From Aquabacter sediminis (GTDB lineage Bacteria > Pseudomonadota > Alphaproteobacteria > Rhizobiales > Xanthobacteraceae): DNA of 64,000 nucleotides. The DNA lies in the NCBI RefSeq assembly GCF_028863665.1, contig NZ_JARBFX010000001.1:248001-312000 (forward strand). Direction: 5' to 3'. The translations under genes were made by a program, and so were the position numbers. The notes beneath the pieces are model-generated. The model had not been told where the DNA came from and made no database searches. It saw only the letters and a program-made list of their open reading frames with translations. Below are positions 57,178 to 64,000 of this stretch, piece after piece. The first letter of the stretch is position 1; each line of letters begins with the position of its first letter.

Positions 57178-57642
57178 ATGGCGTCCGCGCCCATCGCCCA
57201 TCCCGGCCGGTTCGCCGCGCCCATGGTGATCCTGCCCCTCTTGGGCATCGCGCTCGTGCTGGCCCTCTTCATCGTGCGGCCCGGCCTGGTGGTGGAGGTC
57301 TCCCTCGGCGACTTCATGCTGGTGACGCTGTTTCTCGGCGGCGGTGCAGCCTGGCTCACTGGCCGCGCGGTGGCCAAGGGCTGGAGCCCGTTCTGGCAGG
57401 TGCCGGTCTATTGCCTGCTGCTGACCGGCGCCGTCCGCTTCTGCCATTTCGCCCTGTTCCACGGCACGCTGGCCTTCAACACCCATGCTGCGGTGGAGTT
57501 CGTGCTCCTGGTCTCCATTGCCGCGCTCGGCTTTCGGTCGGTGCGGCGGCGCCAGATGGTCGAGCGCTATGAGTGGCTCTATGAGCCGGCCGGGGTTTTG
57601 GCCTGGCGCACCCGCGCAGATGGCGGGGACGGCGCCGCGTGA
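57178..57642 (+). CDS. Small membrane protein of the liv operon
   Basis: A 154-residue protein with about four membrane helices (MVILPLLGIALVLALFIV, DFMLVTLFLGGGAAWL, VYCLLLTGAVRFCHFAL, AAVEFVLLVSIAALGF) and a charged C-terminal tail. It lies 3 bp after livF and before the binding protein. I recognise similar small proteins in alphaproteobacterial liv operons (DUF6867-like, from memory). Its role is unknown; it could help assembly of the permease. Confidence 0.7.
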   Translation: MASAPIAHPGRFAAPMVILPLLGIALVLALFIVRPGLVVEVSLGDFMLVTLFLGGGAAWLTGRAVAKGWSPFWQVPVYCLLLTGAVRFCHFALFHGTLAFNTHAAVEFVLLVSIAALGFRSVRRRQMVERYEWLYEPAGVLAWRTRADGGDGAA

Positions 57643-57792
57643 TGCCGCGCCATCGACAGCGGAACGGAAACTGGCACAATGCGGTCCAGCGCGCCGTGCC
57701 GCTGCGATGGGCACAAGCGCCTCAGGCTCTTCCGACGTGACCAACCCGACGGGCCGTCATCAGGCTGGACCCGTCATTCAGAGGAGAACCGG

Positions 57793-58896
57793 ATGAAGAA
57801 GCTTCTACTGGCCGGGCTCGCGCTCGGCGCAGGCCTCGCCTTGAGCCCCGCCTTCGCCCAGGCACCCGTGAAGCTGGGCGTTGGCGGACCCATGACCGGC
57901 TCGAACGCCGCCTTCGGCGCCCAGCTGAAGACCGGTGTCGAGCAGGCGGTGGCCGACATCAATGCCGCCGGCGGCATCAACGGCCAGAAGATCGAGCTTT
58001 ATGTGGGCGACGACGCCTCCAAGCCCGAGCAGGGCAAGTCGGCGGCCAACAAGTTCATCTCTGATGGCGTGAAATACGTCATCGGCCACTTCAATTCCGG
58101 CGTCTCGATCCCGACCTCGACGGACTATGAAGAGGCCGGCGTGCTGCAGATCAGCCCCGCCTCCACCAACCCGCAATTCACCGAACGCAAGATGTGGAAC
58201 ACGTTCCGCACCTGCGGCCGCGATGACCAGCAGGGTGCGGTGGCCGGCGACTACATCGTCCAGAACTTCAAGGGCAAGAAGATCGCCATCGTCCACGACA
58301 AGACCCCCTACGGGAAGGGCCTGGCGGACGAGACCCAGAAGGCGATGAACAAGGGCGGCGTGAAGGAAGTCATCTACGAGGGCATCAATCCCGGCGAGAA
58401 GGACTATTCTGCCCTCGTGTCCAAGCTGAAGGCGGCCGGCGTCGACCTCGTCTATTATGGCGGCTTGCATCCGGAAGCCGGCCTCTTGGTGCGCCAGATG
58501 CGTGACCAGGGCCTCAACACCGTCCTGTTCTCCGGCGACGGCATCACCGACAAGGAGTTCTGGACCATTGCCGGCCCCGGCGCCGCCGGGACGCTGATGA
58601 CCTTCGGCCCCGATCCGCGCAAGAACCCGGCCGCCAAGGAAGTGGTGGAGAAGTTCAAGGCCAAGGGCGTCGATCCGGAAGGCTACGTGCTCTATTCCTA
58701 CGCTGCCGCCCAGATCATCAAGCAGGCCGCCGAGGCCGTGAAGTCCAACGACCCCAAGAAGATCGCGGACTACATGCATTCCGGCGCCACTTTCCAGACG
58801 GTGCTTGGCCCGCTCTCCTTCGACAAGAAGGGCGACATCACCAAGAAGGACTATGTGGTCTATGTCTGGAAGGATGGCGGCTACAGCGAAATGTGA
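57793..58896 (+). CDS. livK: Branched-chain amino-acid-type binding protein
   Basis: The 367-residue periplasmic protein has a Sec signal (MKKLLLAGLALGAGLALSPAFAQ) cut after AFA, then KLGVGGPMTGSNAAFGAQLK. It is a LivJ/LivK-type (type I) binding protein with IVHDKTPYGKGLADE, YYGGLHPEAGLLVRQM and FNSGVSIPTSTDYEEAG. It captures the transported compound for LivHMGF. A GAGGAG ribosome binding site lies just before the ATG at 57793. It ends the operon and is followed by a strong terminator. Confidence 0.93.
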   Translation: MKKLLLAGLALGAGLALSPAFAQAPVKLGVGGPMTGSNAAFGAQLKTGVEQAVADINAAGGINGQKIELYVGDDASKPEQGKSAANKFISDGVKYVIGHFNSGVSIPTSTDYEEAGVLQISPASTNPQFTERKMWNTFRTCGRDDQQGAVAGDYIVQNFKGKKIAIVHDKTPYGKGLADETQKAMNKGGVKEVIYEGINPGEKDYSALVSKLKAAGVDLVYYGGLHPEAGLLVRQMRDQGLNTVLFSGDGITDKEFWTIAGPGAAGTLMTFGPDPRKNPAAKEVVEKFKAKGVDPEGYVLYSYAAAQIIKQAAEAVKSNDPKKIADYMHSGATFQTVLGPLSFDKKGDITKKDYVVYVWKDGGYSEM

Positions 58897-58920
58897 GCCG
58901 GTCCCGGTCCACGCATCCAG

Positions 58921-58956
58921 GGGGCTCGCGCGCTGGCGCGGGCCCCTTTTTCTTTT
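58921..58956 (+). terminator. Rho-independent terminator of the liv operon
   Basis: An 11-bp stem GGGGCTCGCGC / GCGCGGGCCCC with one G-T pair and a 4-base loop is followed by TTTTTCTTTT, 24 bases after the livK stop. Confidence 0.92.
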
Positions 58957-59088
58957 GCCTCTCCACCCGCCGATGCACGGTCAGATTGCTTCAATCCAGC
59001 GCCGTCCGGTTCTAAAACCGAGGCCAAGCCGGGTTGCCAGGGGGGTCGGGATGCGCCGCCCCGAGACTGACCCGGCGCAGGAGGCACC

Positions 59089-59709
59089 ATGCTGAAAATC
59101 TGGGGACGCGCCAATTCCACCAATGTGAAGAAGGCTGTCTGGTGCGCCGGGGAGCTGGACCTGCCGTTCGAGCGGATCGAGGCGGGCGGCGCCTTCGGGG
59201 TGGTCAATGATGCCCCCTACCGGGCCATGAACCCCAACGGCCTCGTTCCCTGCCTCGAGGATGATGGCTTCATCCTCTGGGAATCCAACGCCATCGTGCG
59301 CTATCTCAGCGCCAAGTACGGCGTCGGCACCCTCTGGCACGAGGATCCGGCCGTGCGCGCCGTGGGCGACAAGTGGATGGACTGGGCCACCTCCGCCATC
59401 GCCACGCCGTTCCGGGATCTGTTCTGGAACAAGGTCCGGCTCGCCCCCGACCAGAGGGACGTGGCCGCCATGGAGAAGGGCCTGGAGACCTGCACCGCCC
59501 TGTTCAAGCGGGTGGATGCGGAACTTTCGCGCATGCCCTATCTGTCCGGCGAAACATTCGCCATGGGTGACATCCCGCTCGGCTGCTTTGCCTATGCCTG
59601 GTTCGAGATGGACATTGCACGGCCGGACCTGCCCCATCTGCGCGCCTGGTATGACCGCATCCGCGTGCGCCCTGCCTTCATCGCCGGGGTGGCAATCCCC
59701 CTCACCTGA
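59089..59709 (+). CDS. Glutathione S-transferase
   Basis: The 206-residue protein has an N-terminal thioredoxin-like domain (MLKIWGRANSTNVKKAVWCAGEL, with the serine-bearing RANSTNVKK segment, NPNGLVPCLEDD and LWESNAIVRYL) and a helical C-terminal domain (FAMGDIPLGCFAYAW). It belongs to the GST superfamily. Substrate and role in this neighbourhood are unknown. It is convergent with ccdA, 11 bp away. Confidence 0.9.
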   Translation: MLKIWGRANSTNVKKAVWCAGELDLPFERIEAGGAFGVVNDAPYRAMNPNGLVPCLEDDGFILWESNAIVRYLSAKYGVGTLWHEDPAVRAVGDKWMDWATSAIATPFRDLFWNKVRLAPDQRDVAAMEKGLETCTALFKRVDAELSRMPYLSGETFAMGDIPLGCFAYAWFEMDIARPDLPHLRAWYDRIRVRPAFIAGVAIPLT

Positions 59710-59720
59710 GGGGCGAAGCG

Positions 59721-60452
59721 TCAGCCGATGCTGGAGAGGCCGGGAAAAGTCTCGAGCAGCCAATAGCTGGCGGTCGCCACCCAGCCTGACATGAAGGCAA
59801 TGCCGGTGATGACCAGGAAGGCCCCCATCACCTTCTCCATCACCGGCAGCATGCGGCGCATGTGAATGAGCCCCTTGAGAAAGGGGCGTACCGCCACCGC
59901 GGCAAGCAGGAAGGGCACGCCGAGGCCGGCGGAATAGACGCCCAACAGCAGCGCGCCCTTGGAAACCGTCGCCTCCGAGCCCGCCACCGCCAGGATGGCG
60001 CCGAGCACGGGGCCGAGGCACGGCGTCCAGCCGAATGCGAAGGCAAGCCCCATGACAAAGGCGCCCCAGAGACCGGTGGGCGGTGCCACGGCGGGGCGGG
60101 CGGTGCGCGACAGGAGGTGAATCCGGAACACCCCCAGAAAATTCAGGCCCATGATGATGATGGCGATACCCGCCACCATGCCCAGCACATCCATGTGCGC
60201 CCGCAACACGTCGCCAATCGCCGATGCCCCGGCGCCCAATGCCACGAAGACCAGGCTGAAGCCGGCGACGAACAGCAGCGACCCGAGAAACGTGCGGCGC
60301 GCCACCGTGTCCAGCCGGCCGGAACTGGTGAGATTGTCCAGGGTGGTGCCCGCCAGGAAGCACAGATAGGGCGGAACCAGCGGCAGGACGCACGGCGAAA
60401 GGAAGCTGGCGAGCCCGGCAAAGAAGGCGGCGGGAAGCGTGACGTCGGCCAT
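59721..60452 (-). CDS. ccdA: CcdA-type thiol-disulfide transporter for cytochrome c maturation
   Basis: The 243-residue protein has about six membrane helices and the two membrane-embedded cysteine motifs of CcdA: FLSPCVLPLVPPYLCFLAG (residue about 20) and GWTPCLGPVLGA (residue about 140). It carries reducing power from cytoplasmic thioredoxin to the periplasm for apocytochrome c and related thiols. The ATG at 60452 removes a 20-residue non-conserved lead. SURF1 near the right edge fits a respiratory theme, though it is not in the same operon. Confidence 0.9.
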   Translation of the reverse strand: MADVTLPAAFFAGLASFLSPCVLPLVPPYLCFLAGTTLDNLTSSGRLDTVARRTFLGSLLFVAGFSLVFVALGAGASAIGDVLRAHMDVLGMVAGIAIIIMGLNFLGVFRIHLLSRTARPAVAPPTGLWGAFVMGLAFAFGWTPCLGPVLGAILAVAGSEATVSKGALLLGVYSAGLGVPFLLAAVAVRPFLKGLIHMRRMLPVMEKVMGAFLVITGIAFMSGWVATASYWLLETFPGLSSIG

Positions 60453-60704
60453 GGGTACCCGGTGGCGGCTGGGACGGGGGCCATCCTCGCACCGCGAGAA
60501 CACCCTCCACACGAGAACACATGCCGGCTCCGCCGCCGAGGAGCAGACGTCGCTTCATGGCGCCTGGGAACGGTCACGGCAAGAGCACAGCCGTCCCCCT
60601 CCCTGCGATGTGAAGGCGCCCGGCCCGCACAGGCCGATTGAAATTGCCTGCCCGGATCGTGCACAGAGGCACAGCGTCGCATCGGGCGCAGGAAAGAAGG
60701 CGGG

Positions 60705-61694
60705 ATGCTCAACCTCATCACCGACGTCCGGGGCCTGAAGGTCGGCCATGCGCAGGACCTTGCCCTCGGCTCCGGCACCACCGTCGTGCTGTGCGAGACG
60801 CCAGCCGTTGCGGCGGTGGATGTGCGCGGCGGGAGCCCCGGCACCCGGGAGACCGACCTCCTCGCCCCAGCCGCCGTGGTGGAGACCGTGGACGCGCTTG
60901 TCCTGTCTGGTGGCTCGGCCTTCGGGCTGGATGCGGCAAGCGGCGTGATGGCGGCCCTGGCGTGCCAGGGCCGCGGCTTTGCTGTCGGGCCGGCGCGGGT
61001 GCCCATCGTACCCTCCGCCATCCTGTTCGACCTGCTGAATGGCGGCGAAAAGGCCTGGGGAGAGACGCCGCCTTATCGGTCGCTCGGCATCGCGGCGCTC
61101 AACACCGCCACCGACGGCGCATTTCCCCTGGGCTCGGTGGGCGCCGGAACGGGCGCCCAGACCGCAACCGTGAAGGGCGGGCTGGGGTCCGCATCCGCCC
61201 GTGCGCCCACGGGGCATGTGGTCGGCGCGCTGGTCGCGGTGAATGCGTTCGGCAATCCCCTGGTGGGCGAGGGCCCCTGGCTGCGCGCCGCGCCCTATGA
61301 GCGGGATGGGGAGTTCGGCGGCCGGGGCCTGCCGGCCGTGTGGCCGGACGAGAGCCTGCCCCGCCTCAAGGGCCTTGGTGCCCGCGCCAACACCACCATC
61401 GCCATCATCGCCAGCGATGCGGCTCTGACCGTCGCCCAAGCCCGGCGCCTCGCCGTGATGGCGCAGGATGGATTTGCGCTTGGGCTTCATCCCGCCCATG
61501 CCCCACAGGATGGGGACTGTGTTTTCGCCCTCGCCACCGGGCGGAACCCCGCGCCCGTGACACTGGCCGATGAAACCCTCATCGGCGCCACCGCCGCCCA
61601 TGTGATGGCACGCGCCATCGGGCGGGCCATCTTCGAGGCCACCGCCTTGCCCGTTCCCGGGGCACAGAAGGCGTGGCGCGACCTGTTTGCCTGA
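60705..61694 (+). CDS. P1 family peptidase (DmpA-like)
   Basis: The 329-residue protein has TDVRGLKVGHAQD, LSGGSAFGLDAASGVM, FPLGSVGAGTGAQ and GHVVGALVAVNAFGNP, the features of the P1/DmpA-type aminopeptidases. In the family an internal autocleavage frees an N-terminal serine or threonine nucleophile. Here the expected nucleophile region is ANTTIAIIASDAALT at about residues 226-240. It probably trims amino-terminal or D-amino-acid amides; substrate unknown. The next gene starts 10 bp downstream. Confidence 0.85.
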   Translation: MLNLITDVRGLKVGHAQDLALGSGTTVVLCETPAVAAVDVRGGSPGTRETDLLAPAAVVETVDALVLSGGSAFGLDAASGVMAALACQGRGFAVGPARVPIVPSAILFDLLNGGEKAWGETPPYRSLGIAALNTATDGAFPLGSVGAGTGAQTATVKGGLGSASARAPTGHVVGALVAVNAFGNPLVGEGPWLRAAPYERDGEFGGRGLPAVWPDESLPRLKGLGARANTTIAIIASDAALTVAQARRLAVMAQDGFALGLHPAHAPQDGDCVFALATGRNPAPVTLADETLIGATAAHVMARAIGRAIFEATALPVPGAQKAWRDLFA

Positions 61695-61704
61695 AGGATC
61701 ACAC

Positions 61705-62247
61705 ATGGCCTCTTTCCCCCGCCTCTTTCGGCCCCGCAAGCGCCGCCCGGACGAGCCGGCCCTCACCGGTCTCCTGGCCATTCTCTTCTGGTGCGCATGC
61801 GGCATCACGGCGGTGCCGCTGGCCGGCATTTTCAGCCTCATCGCGGCCATCGGCCCCGTGGGCGCCTTCTCGGCCGTGGTGGACAGCCTGTCCGGCCCCT
61901 CCATGGCCTCCCAGATCCTGCGCCTCGGTCTCATCCCGCAACTGGCGCTGTTCCTCTGGTCCCTGAGCTTCGTCATCCTGACGGTTCAGCGCTCGGTTCA
62001 TGCGCTCACCGTTTCGCCCTGGCTGCTGGCCACGTGGGCCGTCGTGACGGCGCTGTGCCAGTTCGGCATCCGCAACGCCATGGCGGTGGATGGGCTCACC
62101 GTGGGCGACCTCGCCGCGCTGCTGCCGGGCATCCTGGTGCAGACGGCGGGGGCTGCGGCCTTCTGGGGGTATCTGCGCGAGGGCGAGCGGCCCCGGCGCT
62201 ATTTCTCGCGTGGCGCGGCTGTGCCGGTTCCCACCCCTAGGGCTTGA
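61705..62247 (+). CDS. Hypothetical membrane protein
   Basis: The 180-residue protein has a basic N-terminus (RLFRPRKRRPDEP) and four hydrophobic segments. I do not recognise a family. It follows the P1 peptidase gene on the same strand, and its end overlaps the convergent dadA gene by 11 bp. The DNA is as GC-rich as its neighbours, so it is probably native. Confidence 0.6.
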   Translation: MASFPRLFRPRKRRPDEPALTGLLAILFWCACGITAVPLAGIFSLIAAIGPVGAFSAVVDSLSGPSMASQILRLGLIPQLALFLWSLSFVILTVQRSVHALTVSPWLLATWAVVTALCQFGIRNAMAVDGLTVGDLAALLPGILVQTAGAAAFWGYLREGERPRRYFSRGAAVPVPTPRA

Positions 62248-63484
62248 AGCGGCTCAGCGCGTAGGGCGCGGGATCGGTGAAGGGGGGCGCGCCGGTCATC
62301 ATCTGGGCCAGGAGCTTGCCCGTGGTGGGGCCAAGCGTGAAGCCCCAATGGCTGTGGCCGAAATTCACCCAGACACCCGGCTGGCCGGGCATCTCGCCCA
62401 GCACGGGCTTCGAATCGGGGAAGGCCGGGCGGCGCCCCAGCCAGGGCTGCGTCTCCCGCACATCGCCCAATGGAAGCAGGCGCCGCGCCAGGGGCGCCAC
62501 CAGCTTGGCCTGCCGGGTATCCGGCGGGTCATCCCGCAGCGCAAACTCGATCCCCGTGGTGGCTCGGATGCCATAGCGTGTGGATTGCAGGCAGAAGCCA
62601 CCGGCCCGGTCCACGATGGCGCGGGACAAGGTCACCCCCGGCTCCGGCGCCAGATGGATGTGATAGCCTCGCTTCACAGCGAACGGCAGCTTCAGGCCCA
62701 TGGGCCCCAGCAGATCCAGGCTCCATGGCCCAAGGCAAGCCACAACACGGTCGGCGTCCACCGGCCCCTCAGCCGTTTCCACCCGCCACCGGCCGGAGCT
62801 GCGCCGCAGGCTGCGGGCATCCCCGTTGAGCACGAGGCCGCCCCGCTGCTCAAAGAGGCGGGCATAGGCCTTCACGAGGCCGCCGGGATCATCGCAATTG
62901 TCGCAGTCCGGCCAGAAGGACCCGCGCACGAAATCCGGCTTCAGATGCGGCTCGAGAGCCCGCACGCCCGCCGTATCCAGTTCCTCGCAGGCGACCCCGA
63001 CGCTGCGCGCCAGCTCCCGCTCCGGCTGTGCGGAAAGGAAATCCGCCTCGCTGTGATAGATCTTCACCCAGCCGGTCGGCCGCAGCAGGTGCCGGGCGCC
63101 GGCGGCTTTGGCCAGCACGGAATGATCGGCGCGCGCCGCCGCCATCAGGGGACGCAGGTCCCTTGCGCTCTGGGCCAGCCCTGCCGTGCCAGAGGCGATG
63201 AAATAGGCGTAGATCCAGGGCAGAAGGCCCGGCAGGGCCCCCAGGCGATAATTGCTTTGCGGCGCCAGCTTCAGGGCATGGCGCACCAGCACCTTGAGGT
63301 CGCGCGGGAACGAGACGGGAAAGAGCGCGCTGCCCTCGATGACGCCCGCATTGCCGAATGACGTTTCCTCGCCCGGCGCCCGGCGATCCACCAGCGCGAC
63401 GGACAGGCCCGCCGCCTGAAGGTGCAGGGCGCTGCCAACCCCCACCATGCCCGCCCCGAGAACAACGCAGTCCACCCGTGCCAT
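62237..63484 (-). CDS. dadA: D-amino-acid dehydrogenase-like FAD oxidoreductase
   Basis: The 415-residue protein has the N-terminal dinucleotide motif CVVLGAGMVGVGSALHLQAAGLSVALVD (landmarks), then SFGNAGVIEG, KRGYHIHL and a C-terminal GVWVNFGHSHWGFTLGPTTGKL. This is the DAO/DadA pattern, converting D-amino acids to 2-oxo acids with electrons going to the respiratory chain. It is a little shorter than E. coli DadA (432 residues). The start MARVDCVVLG is at a convincing position before the beta-alpha-beta fold. Confidence 0.87.
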   Translation of the reverse strand: MARVDCVVLGAGMVGVGSALHLQAAGLSVALVDRRAPGEETSFGNAGVIEGSALFPVSFPRDLKVLVRHALKLAPQSNYRLGALPGLLPWIYAYFIASGTAGLAQSARDLRPLMAAARADHSVLAKAAGARHLLRPTGWVKIYHSEADFLSAQPERELARSVGVACEELDTAGVRALEPHLKPDFVRGSFWPDCDNCDDPGGLVKAYARLFEQRGGLVLNGDARSLRRSSGRWRVETAEGPVDADRVVACLGPWSLDLLGPMGLKLPFAVKRGYHIHLAPEPGVTLSRAIVDRAGGFCLQSTRYGIRATTGIEFALRDDPPDTRQAKLVAPLARRLLPLGDVRETQPWLGRRPAFPDSKPVLGEMPGQPGVWVNFGHSHWGFTLGPTTGKLLAQMMTGAPPFTDPAPYALSRFKP

Positions 63485-63640
63485 TCACCGATCCCCGCCT
63501 TGGCTCCGGACCGATCTTAGCCGCGCCATGAGAGGAGGAGAACCGGCGGTCCCCAGCGCTTTTCGCACGGCCGCTGACACCACCTCGCGCCGCGCCGCAT
63601 GGCAGCACACCGCAGGGGGCGGGGAGGTCAAGGCGGGAGG

Positions 63641-64000
63641 TCATGCCGGGCGGCGGCGCAGCCAGGTGATCAGGAAGGCCACATAGACGCCCAGCAAGGT
63701 GGCCGCCAGTCCGAACCAGGTGAGGGCGTATTCCAGGTGCCGGTTGGGAAACTCCACCCGGGTCTGGCCGCCCAACGGCAGCCCGCCAGGATTGGGAGAC
63801 GCGTCGGCATCGATCACGAAGGGCGCGGCATCCGTCAGCCCCCGCGCCGCCGCGATCTCGGCCGGAACGCGCCGGAACCAGGCATTTCGCGCCGGCTGGT
63901 TGTCTGGCACAAACCAGCTGGGATCTTCCGCAAATCGCAGCAGGCCGCGCACGGTCACGGGGCCCGTCACCTGCCCGGCCGCGCGGGTGGCCGCGTCCTT
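63641..64000 (-). CDS. SURF1 family protein, 5' end outside window
   Basis: The C-terminal 119 residues or so are visible; the frame enters open from the right edge. VTVRGLLRFAEDPSWFVPDNQPARNAWFRRVPAEIA, RVEFPNRHLEYALTWFGLAATL and a final membrane helix followed by RRR are the C-terminal SURF1 motif. SURF1 helps insert haem a into cytochrome c oxidase. The cox genes proper are presumably just outside the window. Confidence 0.9.
   Translation of the reverse strand, partial: KDAATRAAGQVTGPVTVRGLLRFAEDPSWFVPDNQPARNAWFRRVPAEIAAARGLTDAAPFVIDADASPNPGGLPLGGQTRVEFPNRHLEYALTWFGLAATLLGVYVAFLITWLRRRPA

Overview
The window is GC-rich DNA with dense, often 4-bp-overlapping operons. Its gene content is that of an alphaproteobacterium of the Hyphomicrobiales; a Xanthobacter or Azorhizobium-like genome fits best. 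That placement is inferred from gene content, not from a marker gene. The features are a form II CO-dehydrogenase-like cluster, a Ti-plasmid-style traC/traD-oriT-traA module, liv and Pot-type transporters, and a reduced-phosphorus operon. No replication origin, rRNA or CRISPR array is visible.

Layout. 1-5 kb: an edge-truncated amidohydrolase, small hydrolases, and HxlR and AraC regulators. 5.2-11.1 kb: a fused UraD-UraH enzyme of urate breakdown at the end of a Pot-type ABC transporter operon, with a divergent LysR gene. 11.1-18.7 kb: a decayed zone holding an IS110 remnant, a subtilisin-like autotransporter gene broken by an 838-bp IS5-type element and a frameshift, and a second 912-bp IS5-type element. 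18.8-27.8 kb: the highlight, a reduced-phosphorus cluster. 28.1-34.8 kb: a mobilizable integrated element (TraD, TraC, oriT, TraA, an AlpA-like protein, a toxin-antitoxin pair and a large serine recombinase) ending in a tRNA-Ser gene. 34.9-52.9 kb: chromosomal genes, including a CO-dehydrogenase-like coxSLM operon with coxD/E/F/I-type and molybdenum-cofactor accessory genes, KamA, an RTX protein and a TMEM175-like channel. 53-58.9 kb: a complete branched-chain amino-acid-type ABC operon. 59-64 kb: a GST, CcdA, a P1 peptidase, a D-amino-acid dehydrogenase and a truncated SURF1 gene.

The reduced-phosphorus cluster has a PhnD/HtxB-type binding protein, a PhnE-type permease and a PhnC-type ATPase. 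They are translationally packed with a two-gene NAD-linked molybdenum oxidoreductase of the formate dehydrogenase family. A divergent LysR gene is followed by ptxD, phosphite dehydrogenase, in which every catalytic residue I know is conserved at the same numbering. The formate-dehydrogenase-like large subunit keeps the Mo-ligand cysteine and the catalytic arginine but lacks the histidine that normally follows the cysteine. No htxA gene is present. My hypothesis is that this enzyme oxidises hypophosphite to phosphite with electrons going to NAD, and that PtxD completes the route to phosphate. The enzyme family and operon structure are read from the sequence; the substrate is inferred.

Mobile DNA on both sides of this cluster (IS elements on the left, the relaxase/recombinase element on the right) suggests horizontal acquisition, but I could not find the left attachment site.
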